A stretch of 64,000 nt of DNA from Loxodes magnus. Its lineage: Eukaryota > Ciliophora > Karyorelictea > Loxodida > Loxodidae. The notes beneath the pieces were generated by a model. It was given only the letters and a program-made list of their open reading frames with translations. It searched no databases and had not been told where the DNA came from. The number at the start of each line of letters is the position of its first letter. Positions within the stretch are counted from its first letter, which is position 1. The position numbers and the translations under genes are program-made. This document shows, one piece after another, positions 35,642 to 47,000 of the stretch. The stretch covers positions 558,001-622,000 of the forward strand of contig CAMPDV010000017.1 in assembly GCA_946699065.1 (NCBI GenBank), given 5' to 3'.

Positions 35642-38600
35642 ATGCTGAAAGCTTTATTAGCTTTTGCTGTCTTACTTCAAGCTCATTCCTTAAATATGCT
35701 TGTCGTAAGTTCTCCTTAAACTATTCCCTTTTTATCGGACTCTATTTCTTAGTAGGTCTATAAAAGTAAATTTAATACCACTTAATTTACTCCTATTCCT
35801 CTAAAACTAAAAACTTAGAACTTCCAAACATAAGAAATATAGAGTTTAGTAAGAGTCTTTAGTATAAAAGTAATATTGGATATTACATTCAATTTATATT
35901 ACACTAATAGACTTCACTAGCTATACCCTCATTTTATACATTTAGTTGCTTATAGAACTGATTAACCTTTCAATCAAGATAACTTATACTGAATACTTCC
36001 TACCTATTAGTAAGAAGGATAAGCTTTGCAAGCTCTTTTCTAGCATTTGAAGTTCAAGAAGATTTCTTATTTCAACTAATAAGAAAAAAGATTCTACAAG
36101 CCTGCTGAATTTATAGACTAATCCATCTCTAAAATAGTCACATCTGTGAATATTCCTCTAAACTCTTACTTTGGCTTAAATTAAGATCAGTGCAGTCATG
36201 CCTTAATCTAAGATAGACTATTAACTGAAATTCCTAGATCTATAAGACTTGAGGGTTCATCAATAATACTGATGCAGGCAGATGTATGTTGGCAAGGTTA
36301 TATTTTGAATATAAGTACTTTTTACTAAATGACTGGATAAAATTACGCTTGAGTTATAGGACTAGAATCTTCAAATCTTATAAAGCCAGAAATAACTTAG
36401 ATAGTTCATATCAATATTCTAGATAATGGAATGATAGCCTTAACACCTAAAGGATTTATTCCTTCTAACTATTACTAAATGTCTGCGTATTACATCTTGT
36501 ATATCTTAACCTTCATAGATAAAGTGAACTAATTTTAAACGAAAAATTAGCATTTGAGTCTAGTAGAAAGTTTTAAGATATTTAAGGACTCAATATTTAA
36601 ATAAAGCGGAGAAATTATCCCAGAGTTTTCTGTTTATAACGTATAAAATAAAGAGCCAGTAGAAGTATTCTAAATAAGAGATAAATCAATTATTTAAAAA
36701 GAAAAAATTATTTATCCTGGACCCACTTAATCTCCTCCTCCAGAAATTTTGAGTATAGAAGTTTCTTACTCAACTAACACTAACGAACCAAACGGCTAAG
36801 CACCTACATTTGCTGTAACTACTCCTCCTTTACATCTTCCATGCATAGTTGACTATATAAATAAAGAAAGAGATATTCTTCCAAATTAGATATTGAAGCT
36901 ACATCCTCTTTCATATGGTGGAGTAACATATAATTTAAATTTCACTTTATAAGTTTTCATAGATAACTACTTTAATATAGGCACAGCGCACATAGGAAGT
37001 TTAGTTATAATAAGTTGGCTTCCTGCTTATCTTGTTTTAAGGGCTATGAAAGTTGAAATTCCTTATAACATTGCAACTAGAGAAGAAGAATTGAGAAGTA
37101 TGTAGGTTCATCCAAATGTTCTCATCAATTATCTTTCCTGGTAGAATTTCGGAGATATGTATATAAAACTTTTAAAAAAGAACAAATGGAGTGAAATAGG
37201 ATTGGTATTTGAAAATATTGAACCTTCCAATTTAAAAATACATGATTAAATATAATAATGAACAATCGAATCTGGAAGTCATATTTTAAACGATGAGAAT
37301 TCAACATTCATTTGATAAAAGCAGATTCTGAATAATACATTATATAGAGAACTAGCATTATAACTTCTTCAAAAAGAAATTAAAATTATTTTATCATTCC
37401 CTGCAACACATGTAATTAAAGGTATTGCTAATAAAACAATGGAATTAGGATGATAACCGGGAGATTAAACCTTTTTAATTTTGTATACAGCCAACGTTAT
37501 TGAAAGTTCAGCAGAGAATTAAGAGTAACTTAAAAAAATAAAAAAGTTACTTCATGGATCAATAACTATATCACCTAATGAATATGTAGGAGAAGAAGGA
37601 TAAAAGCTAGAAGAAGTTCTAAAAGAATGTATTGAAATTCAAATTACTCCTTGCTTTTACATAGAATAACTAATTATTATTGCACGTGGAATTTAAATTT
37701 GCATTAATTAAGGTTAAGATTATTCAAATCCTTCTATTTTATCTAGGAACATGAGAAATAATAAGTTTACAGGCTGTAGTGGTACAGTAAAGTTTTAATA
37801 GAGTAATAACTTCAGAGATAATCTTAACTTTTTCTTTATTAACAATGTGTATGATTATAACTGAAATCTACAATAAGTTCCTTATCTTTAGTACTGTCCT
37901 ACTTGTGCTGTAGTATGAACATTTTTAACAGAAGCTCCTACTTGAAATGATAATACTACTGTCACTCCTAAAGACACTTTCGATATTTTCGATACAGACT
38001 GTGATTTTACTGTTAGAAGAGTAGAAGTTTACCAAAAAGGATATGTAGCCTTATTTTGCGAGTCAGCTGCAGTTTTAATGGTAACTTTAGTAGTTTCAAT
38101 TCTTGGATATAAAATTTGGAGAAAAAGAAAATTCGAGATTCTTACCAAAGAAGATTGGATCAATGATGAAGACGAAATTTTCATACTAACATTTCTGGTT
38201 CAATGATTACAATACCTAGCGTTAGGCCCTGACTTAGGTTATTTATTTCCTGGTGCTTTATCTGCTATTGTTCAAGCAATTTCCTTAAATTTCATTCACT
38301 TAGAGATGACTAAATTTTTGTTCTGAATGTTTTATTACTTTTGCATCTCTTTTGCCTTTCTTACTTTCGTTTTAATAATAAGCTTTTTATTTTAATTTGA
38401 AATAAAATATCCAAGAGTTTGGCCATTGAGGATTTTAGGTTAATTATCTTATATGCTTTCTCCAATTCTGACAGAAGTAACTCTAACTCCTATTATTTTT
38501 ATCTTAACGTAAACATATAAATGCTCATATGGAAGAGATAATAACTTAGATTCTCAAATAGATTTTTCTGAAAGCTTCTTAGATCTAGACTGCTCAGAGT

Positions 38601-39617
38601 AATGCTTGTCACCTCTACACATATAGACTATAGCTCTTACTAGTGTTGCTTTAGTTCTTTACTTACCTCTGGTAATATTAGTGCGTCCTCATTGGTAAGA
38701 ACTATAAGGAGATATACTTCATATAAAGTAATAGTCTTGGTTTATTATAGTGAAGAGTACAGTTTAAGTATTTGTAGCTGTAATAAATTAGATGCTAAAA
38801 GACTTTTACCCAACAATCCATGGTATAGTTTATAGTATCATATTCTTCATTTTAGGTTTAGTGGTTATAATAAAAAAGCCTATCACCTATTTAAAAATAA
38901 ATTGGTTTCAATTTGTTTTACTAGAGTTGATTTCTTTTATAGCAATAATAGTAGCAATATCTATTCATGCTAATGAAACAATGAAGAAAGTCTTATTAAT
39001 CATAATAATATCTGGAATTCTTCTTATTTTTATAGTAGGAATTGCCGTTATGGTAAGATATAAAACTCTCCTTAAATAAATCAAACCTGATTTAGTAGGT
39101 TTATTTAGGTTTGCATATAAGCTAAAAGCAAGTCCAGAACTGTTGAATGAGCACATCAAAGCATAAAATGAAAGAGTTTAGATAGCAAGAGATAAGTTAT
39201 TAACTAATATAGAGGGAAGTTAGAATGATATATCCATTTCTGAAAAGCAACGAAATCTGAAAAGAAGACTTACTTCTCAATTATCTTTTATCAGCATGAG
39301 ATCACTTAGCTCATTATAATTGATAGATGAAAAGCCATCAGATAATCGTTTAGACTTTGATTCATAACTACAAGAAAAAAACGTAAGTAGTACTGTTTCC
39401 ACTGTTAGAAATAAGAGTAAGCTTCTACATAGATTTATCATAGTAAAACGACGATATAAAATAATAAAAAATGTTTAACTTTGACTCGTTTTACAAGAAT
39501 CAAGAGAAGCAAATTTAAAATGAGGCTAATAGTGATAAAAGTAATTTGAAAAAGGAATAAGGAGAAGGGAAGAATAAAGATTGCTTGGATGGTACTCTGA
39601 ACGCATCTAGTCTGTGA
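35642..39617 (+). CDS. Large multi-pass membrane protein C2: signal peptide, ligand-binding-like ectodomain, about 9 TM helices (1318 aa)
   Basis: Exons 35642-39389 and 39409-39617 (TGA 39615-39617) give 1318 residues. A signal peptide (MLKALLAFAVLLQAHS) precedes an N-terminal domain (about 20-400). Residues about 430-720 resemble a type-1 periplasmic-binding/ANF-receptor fold: HIGSLVIISWLP, YIKLLKKNKWSEIGLVFEN, REL...LLQKEIKIILSFPA, ANKTMELGW..GDQTFLILYTAN, then SGTVKFQQSNNFR. A Cys-containing juxtamembrane part follows. About nine hydrophobic helices lie between residues 803 and 1146 (for example ILLIFIVGIAVMV); motifs are GPDLGYLFPGALSA, LPLVILVRPHWQELQGD and YPTIHGIVYS. A charged cytoplasmic tail ends ...LDGTLNASSL. 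The architecture suggests a surface receptor or channel/transporter; it is not a clear class C GPCR. Intact, unlike C1; about 80-85% like C3. Confidence 0.88.
39390..39408 (+). other. Conserved 19-nt intron near the 3' end of C2
   Basis: GTACTGTTTCCACTGTTAG. The main frame before it and the tail frame after it differ by one. Removing these 19 nt (phase 1) joins them, and the aligned segment in C3 (53462-53480) and in C1 is also GT...AG and 19 nt long although its inner bases differ. Confidence 0.8.
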
Positions 39618-42385
39618 TTACTCAACTTAAAAATAATACAGTTTTAAAATTAAATGAATATAAGGAAATATTTTAAAATTATTATATAATATTTATTTTA
39701 TTATTAAACTTTAATTTAAATAATAATAATGCTTTATAGAAGAGAATGAAAATTCCAAGTAGAGTAACTTTCCTTTTAACTAAAATCTAATTTTATAATA
39801 AATAATTTGCTTTAATTTTATTTAATTAAATTTAAAATTTAAATTTTAGGTAAGCTAGAGTGTAAATTGAATTTCTAGCTCTTTTTTATTCTTTCTAGCC
39901 ACTTTTTTAAATAAAATACTTCCAAATTTAATTAAACATATTAATTAAAATTTCCTACTCTTTGAAGCGTCAAAACTGGAAAGAAGCTTTATGATTTTAA
40001 TTATGTATTATTTAATCTTATTTTAATTTTAGATTAACTTTTAATTATTTTATTATAAATTCTTTCCTTAATCATTTTCACATATATTCTGAGCTAAATC
40101 GAATAATTTTTAATAATTTTCTTATTTCTTAATTATTATACTTTGATTTATAGTTTTTTCTTTTAAAAAATTTATTCTTTATCTTATGAATAATACGATA
40201 ATTAAGTGTTCCGTTTTTAACTACAACTCCTTTTCTTTTCTAATCTAACTATTAATTATGATTATTTATTATAATATTTAAAAAGTGCTCTATCTTATTT
40301 AAATGTATATAAATTTAGATTTAACTTTTTGTTTATTGATACGGTTTTTTATCTATTAATGCCAATTAAATTATTTATTTATTTTTTTATTCTTTTCTAT
40401 CCTCCTTCTTTCATTTCTCATTACTTTTTTTGGCTTAATTATCTTATTTATTTATGATAAATAAAATTTTACTATTTATTTCAGACGAAATATTTGAAAG
40501 ATAGCGTCTAATTCTATCGACTCGTCTATTCCCAGTAAGATAATTTAGCTGATTTAAAGAAAATTTCATAGTAAATATATTTTCTTGCTAAGAATCCTTT
40601 ATTTCTATTTTATTTCAATCTTTATTTAGTATCTTTTTTAATTTTTTAAATCTGCCTTACTTTTCTCATCATAAAATAAGAACATTAAAATTAAAAAAGT
40701 TCTAAATTTTAATTATATAATAATATTGTGAGATTGTTCATTTATTAATTAGTCTGAAGCTAAAAATTTAATTAATTTAGATTAGATAATCTTTAATAGA
40801 CTCTCATTAAAATTAGATTATTTTTAATAAAATTTTAAGTGGTATTATTAACGAATCAGCTGCTATATTTATAAGTATTTAACTTAAATAAAGAATTACA
40901 TAATTTATTATACAATTTAGTTCCTTAGTAAATCTATTCATCATTTCAGACTGAAAATTTCGTAAATAAGCTAAAAAGAGTAAATAGAAATTTTTATAAA
41001 TAGCAATTTGAAGCAAAGGAAGATTTCAAAAAGTATAAAACTCTATATCTAGTAGGATTATATTTCAATCAAAAGAAGAAAGAAAAAATAAAATAATAAT
41101 TCTTAAAATATTTAAAAATAGCTAGGAAAAGGACTAATTTATTATTTCATTTAGTTATTATATAATAGAATTTTAATATTTCTATATAAGTGAAATTACT
41201 ATATTCCACACAGGTATGAATTAGATTATAAAATATAGCATTTAAGTTTTAAACTCTCTTACATAATTTAGTAAAGTCTTACTATTCCTTAATTTCTTCA
41301 TTAGAGTATTGGAATTATTCGATTTAAAAGTATGTAAAATATAGGTAAATTGTTAGATAGAATTGTTAATAATAGATTTGTAAAATAATAATTTAGTGCT
41401 TCTAACTAAATTTAATTTAAAATACATATATTCTTAGCTAAATCTTATATAATTTCTTAGCAATTTATCATGAAAACCTTTATTTCTTAAAATATTGTAA
41501 AAGTGCCATATAAAGTTTATTTTTTAATTAAAGATAAAAATTAATAAAAACATACATAGACTAGAGTTATATCATCATTCTTATTGATTCGATTTGAATC
41601 TCATTAGACGATAAAGTTAGTTTATTTTCATTGAAGCTGTAAAATAATTTTTATATTACAAACCATTATAGAGAAAATAGAATTACTTCAAAACTCTCAC
41701 TAAATTTAGTTAATGAGGAACTAAATAAAAATCTAGATCCATGTAATTTTATTTAGAAATAAAGTTAGCAATAATTACACTTAGAATATAAGATTTAAAG
41801 TAATTAGCTATGCTATTATACTTTATTTTTAAAAATTTTTAAATAAAAATAACTCATAAAAGCATATTATAAAATTTTATTTTTATAAACATTTTTATTG
41901 TGCGGAGAGGAAAATACAAGCAGAAAACAGCAAGAGCAGTGTGAAAATTAAAAAAATTATAAACTCATAGAGAGTGAATAATAAGCATCAATTTATTTGG
42001 ATCTTCGATAAAAGAAAAAAAATTCGAAACTTAAAATATAAAAACATACTAGAAGACGAGGGATATTAAAAATAATAGTAGGAAATAAAATAAGTAAAGA
42101 GAAAATATAAAGGATTTTTAAAAATAATAAAAAAGCTAATTTGTTATAACTTTTAAAAATTAATCTCAGTTAGGGACAAGTCAGCATTGCAAATTCAAAA
42201 AATTTTTATTGTAATTTTTTATTGAAGAAAACACATCAATAAGATTTAGTATAAATGCTAGAGTTTAATTATTTATTAAGATGTACTTGTAAACAATTTT
42301 AAAAAGACTTTTAAATAAGTTTGAAAATAATATAATTTTATACTCTAATTTATCTATGAATAATAAGAGTTTTTTATATAATAAT
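39618..42385. other. 3' flank of C2 and gene-free stretch
   Basis: Up to about 40650 this sequence is a diverged copy of the 3' flank of C3 (53900-54800): blocks such as TTTTCACATA and the order of T-rich segments are shared. Beyond that it is AT-rich, A-rich on the plus strand near 41880-42130, without recognisable features. Confidence 0.45.
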
Positions 42386-43098
42386 TTATTTTATTAATGT
42401 GGCTCCACCCTTGCTAAGTTCACCACGATTTAAAAGAAAAAATTTTTGCTAGTAATAGTTTAGAAAAATTTCTAACTTTACCTGTTCTCTTTGGTACGCT
42501 TGCACTAGTTCTAGTTGCTATTCCAGCATGTCTAAAACCTTTTAATTTGAAAGATTTGGGTCAATTTCTTCTATTAGATCTTCCTAAAGCAAATGTAAAT
42601 TAATCGCTATTTGCAGGATTTTTTTATTTATCTGCTATTCTTTCTATTTCATCTGGGCATTTTTTTAACCTTTCTTTAGTTTTATTCCACTTTAGTATCA
42701 AATTAATCTCATTTTCTTTTTACCTTTTACTTTTTTTCTTTTTAGCGAATTCTTTATATATAATGTATGATCATTGACCCAGCTCTATGGTCTTTTCCTA
42801 TTGCTTTATGAAAAGGGATAATTTTAATTTGATATCCAAGTTTTTTTTCTGAGGCTCTTTTGATAAAATCTTTAATTACAATATAAATTATGTTTCTTTA
42901 ATCCGCCTGTAGTGAGCGAATTCAGTTTTAAAGTTAATTATTACTCTTAACTATTATGGTTAGATTTGATTTAGTTCGTATTATACCTGTTTAATGTTTA
43001 TTAAGGTTTGATGCATTTAATTTTTAAATTAATATATCTCTTTCTTGTTAATATTATTCGTATTCTTCAATTATATAGACTTCGTCTTCTATCCTCAT
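42386..43098 (-). CDS. Hypothetical protein F, probably with short introns
   Basis: From ATG 43098 one frame reads MRIEDEVYIIEEYEQYQQER, TGIIRTKSNLTIIVK, LQADQRNIIYIVIKDF, KRASEKKLGYQIKIIPFHK and RAGSMIIHYI. The coding trail then moves to a second frame (WNKTKERLKKCPDEIERIAD), which a 34-nt GTAAAAAG...CTAAAG segment would join at a codon boundary. A third frame begins after a good acceptor, TTTGCTTTAG, with EDLIEEIDPNLSNQKVLDML and QLELVQAYQREQVKLEIFL up to GELSKGGATLIK. The stop is a TAA at 42388-42386 if UAA can terminate here, otherwise TGA at 42236. Composition is clearly protein-like, with a coiled-coil C-terminus. Family unknown; exon structure is inference. Confidence 0.5.
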
Positions 43099-43544
43099 AA
43101 TATTAAAAGTATCAGAAAAAATAAAAATATTTAAAGCAATCCTTAAAATTATTAAGAATGAGTGCAACCTTATTAACTCTTTTTTATAGATTATCTGATT
43201 TAGTTCTAATAAAGCACTTATATTCGGATTAGATAACTAATTTTTAAGATGATATCAATATCTTAAATAAATGCTCCCAAAATCAGTTCTATTTAACATA
43301 TTCTTAGATTGAAGAATCGGATATAAAAAATAATTAAATTTTAAAATTTTAGAATTAAAATAATTAAATACAGCTTATTTTATAGAAAAGAGATATTTAA
43401 AATATGGATTATTAAAGTATTAATTAATTTTACGTATTTTCACTAAATTTTTTTTATAAGGTAGAAAATAATAATTTTGCTTGTATTATTTTATAGTTAT
43501 TTATAAATAAAATTTATCTAACTCTTTTATTACTATATTAAATC

Positions 43545-44028
43545 ACCATAGTTGTTCGAAGGTGAACAACAAGGGACGGCTTCATCAGAGGTTGGGGAAA
43601 CTAAGTACCCATAATCGATTTTATGTCTTCCTCTGCTTTGGCTTGGCCTCGAGACATCTGCTAGTTTGACCTTCGGCATGGCTTTTATTCTGGAACAAAA
43701 AGAAATTATTTTTGCGAGCTTCATCAGAGGTGGGGAATTTAAGTACCCATAATTGACACATGTCGTCCTCTGCTTTGGTGATGCAATGAGACACAATCCT
43801 GCCATGTCCTTGGACCTCCAACAAATATTAAAGATTACGAGTATTCTAAAATTATATCAGTATTGAACATTTTTATCAGTACTGAATAATTATACCAGTA
43901 TTGAACAAGATTTATCAGTATCTGATAATTTTATCAGTAACAAACATTCTTGTCAGTATGAAACATTTTTTTTAAAGAGCTGCGCACCAATGAGAGTGCT
44001 ACGCGCTCTATAATCAAATTTATTTATA
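43545..44028 (-). repeat. Composite repeat R2, inverted copy of R1
   Basis: The reverse complement matches R1 over its full length: stem motif GAGCGCGTAGCACTC (43980-44028), six 19-bp tandem units (about 43855-43970), then the GC-richer core (43545-43835) with two copies of a roughly 65-bp unit at about 43571-43641 and 43714-43780. The cores of R1 and R2 differ by scattered substitutions and small indels. Two overlapping minus-strand frames are open even with the standard code, but indels between R1 and R2 do not respect either frame, so a protein is unlikely. Confidence 0.78.
43855..43970. repeat. Six degenerate 19-bp tandem units inside R2
   Basis: Successive units read ATCAGTATTGAACATTTTT, ATCAGTACTGAATAATTAT, ACCAGTATTGAACAAGATTT, ATCAGTATCTGATAATTTT, ATCAGTAACAAACATTCTT and GTCAGTATGAAACATTTTT. 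The constant core is YCAGTA and spacing is 19-20 bp, close to two helical turns, so protein binding on one DNA face is possible. The same array sits in R1 (about 6250-6375). Confidence 0.75.
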
Positions 44029-47000
44029 AGAGAAATTTAAGCCTTTTATTATTAAAAAGCAATAATTTTCTTTATTATATTAGAGTTTATAGTTAAAGAT
44101 TTAAAAATTAAGTTTAGAGTTGAAAATATGATATATTAAGGTAAACCAATAAAATTTTAAATTTTAAGTTAATCAATAGCAAAAGTTCGAATACGAGGAA
44201 CTTAAATAAATAATAGAAAGAAATACTAATAATTATAATATATTTTAAGTCTTTTCATTTATTTAAATTAATTCATTTATATGCTATTATTTTTTATTTT
44301 GTAAATATAAAATAGATATTTCACCTATTTTTTTTTACTATATCTTTAGCATATCTCAATTTACTACATTGTATTTTCATTGATTGAAACATAAATCAAA
44401 TAAAATAGATTTAATTACATCAAAATTTAAGATAATAAAATTAAGGATTTTTGATTTAAAATTTAAAGAAAAATGAAGATAAGATAAATCTATCTAAAAA
44501 TTAATTTATAGAATAATATATTTAATAAATTAAATTTCCACAATATTATGAGCATCTAAGATGCAGCCTAATAAATTAATAATTTATGCATAAGGGAATG
44601 TAAACATTTTAAATTATTATTTTTAATTAATTAACAGAATGCTAATAATTTTAAATATTGTATTTTTTAAGTTAAAGTTTTTTTTATTTTTCAATAAAAT
44701 AAAAAGAAAAATAAACATAATAAAAAAGAAAAATTAATTTTTATTTCTATTTTCCTTTTAATTATTTTGCTAATTTATCTCATTTTCAAAAAATAATGAA
44801 TCAATCTGACAGCTCTAGTTTTTTCTATCATTTCTAGAAAGTTCAAATTTAAAGTATTTTATTATTTTTTTATATCTTTTTTTTTGACTAACTTCTCATA
44901 ATAAAAAAAAATATAATAATCATTTAAAATCTACTAAGTTTCTTATGGATTAATCTAAGAATAATTTAATAATAAGCAAAGAATAACTATTAATTACTTG
45001 ATGCATTATTTGTTAAAAGTTCATTATAGTAATTTAAAAATCATTCTTTAATCCTTAAAACATTAAAATTTTGAAAATTGAAAAGAAAACCTCTCATACT
45101 TTATAGTAAATTAAGTTCTTTTTGAAATAAAATTAAAAAAAAAAACTTAAAAAGTCCAAGTTTTTCTTGCTAATATTTTTATTAGGTAGTAATATTATAA
45201 TCTAAGATAGCTATTTATTAAACATCTTCTCTTGGAAATATTTTAAAATTCCTAAATTATTCTTTTATATTTTATATAATAATAGAGTATAACTTTATTT
45301 AATTTAATTTAATTCTAAATCTTGATTTTATATAGTTAGCATAAGCTTACACTTTTATTAATCATATTAAATAATATATTAAACATTGTTTACACCCAAA
45401 CCACTTCATTAGTAATAAGAATGTATTTACTACTTTCATGCCCACATTATATAAATAGCAGAAACAGAGTTTATTTTATATAGCCTTTTGATTATTATCC
45501 AAAAAGGATTTGCTTGATTTAATAAAATAGCTGTTTTAAGTTTATTTTATTATTAAAATGAAATTTAAAATAATTAATAAATTTACCTGATTATTAGTAT
45601 TTTTGATTGCACATTTTTATTTTATTTTTAAATAGAATATTATTTCTTCATAAGTCTTAATTGATGGAATAAAGCTTAACAGTTTGCTATAAATTTAAAA
45701 TATTTCTATTTGTTGTGTTCTTTCTTCTAAAAAATAATTTTTATCTTAAACTGCTTTCATAATTTTAGTAAAATTGCTTACTATTTATGATTAATTAAGA
45801 AGTATATATAATCTCCTCAATTCTAAGCAGTTATAATGAATAGAATGATTAAATAGTAAAATAACTTAAGAATGATTTACATTTATTTAATTTTAGATAA
45901 ATTGGGGCTGGAATTACTTGTTATCTTAATTATAAATATAAAAAGTTCAAATATAAATCAAAATTTTATAATTTATCCTTATAAATAACTAAATCTTTTA
46001 AAATTCTTAATCTTAAGTTATAAGAGATATTAAGAGTTTTGCTTGTATAAAATATTAAATCATATTTTTGCTATTGGTTTGTCTTTAAAAAATTTACTTT
46101 TGAACAAAATATTTCAAACTTTAATATATTTTATTTTTATAGGTATATCTACAGCATTAGTTTGAAAAGGAATTCTTTTAATGTAGAATAAAAAGCTGAA
46201 AAAATGTAAACTTAGATAAATATCAGTTTCTATCATAAGACTTTTAATGTAAGCATTTTGGTATTAAATTAATTCTAATCCTTTTATATAGAAATAGTTA
46301 TGCTGAGATTCTAGCCTTTTTCATAATTGGATATATTAATAACTTTCTAGCGCTATAGTTAAGTATACAAAATAAAATAATTATTTAAGCATGATATTAA
46401 TTAAAATGAGTATAAATGTGTTTAAATGTGTTAAATTCTCTCTTATATGTAATTTCAGCATTAATTTAACAAATATCTATCTGATATCCTTATTTTCTTA
46501 ATATAATTATTCCTAAAAGCTTTTATCTTTATTAACTTAATTAAAAATATTTAATTTAATTGTATATAACTCAAATTAAAGTTGCAAAGTTAATTACTAT
46601 GATTTTAATAGCTATACCCAACTATATCAACTTTTTAGAATTTATTTTAAAATCTTATAGGTTGCTTATAATTTTAAATTAGTGCTATATCTTAAATTTT
46701 AAGAATCTTTGCTGATTTTTTATTTAGAAGGAATTAATAGAAACTAACTACCAACTATTATCTATCTTGATGCTTTTTACATTTTAATATTTCTTTTGTT
46801 ATACTTACCAAGTAAGTAGTTAAATATTCTAATAATACAATTTATGATTTAAAGTTCTAAGTTAATAGAGCTTTATTTAATTTTTAATGGATATGATACC
46901 TTATAATTTATTTTATTTTATTCTTAATATCATTTTAAGAATATAACTAATTCATTTTTAGCATGTATAATTGCTCAAATTTAAAATGTAAAATTTAGTA

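Noticed and set aside
38792..39079. Standard-code ORF of 95 codons and an opposite-strand ORF at 38965-39159
   Set aside because: The plus-strand one is just an internal piece of C2 between two Gln TAA/TAG codons; the minus-strand one is its antisense shadow.
39482..39535. C2 stop at the first of three clustered TGA codons (39482, 39521, 39533)
   Set aside because: Splicing the 19-nt intron places the tail in another frame that is conserved with C1 and C3 and ends at a shared terminator; the clustered TGAs are then out of frame.
39618..39994. Read-through tail GWYSE...ITQL in the unspliced frame, at first attractive because it is similar in C2 and C3
   Set aside because: The spliced frame aligns better in all three copies, including C1, and gives a common C-terminus.
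43533..43824. Two overlapping minus-strand ORFs as protein genes
   Set aside because: They lie within repeat R2, and indels against R1 disrupt both frames; high local G+C explains the absence of stops.
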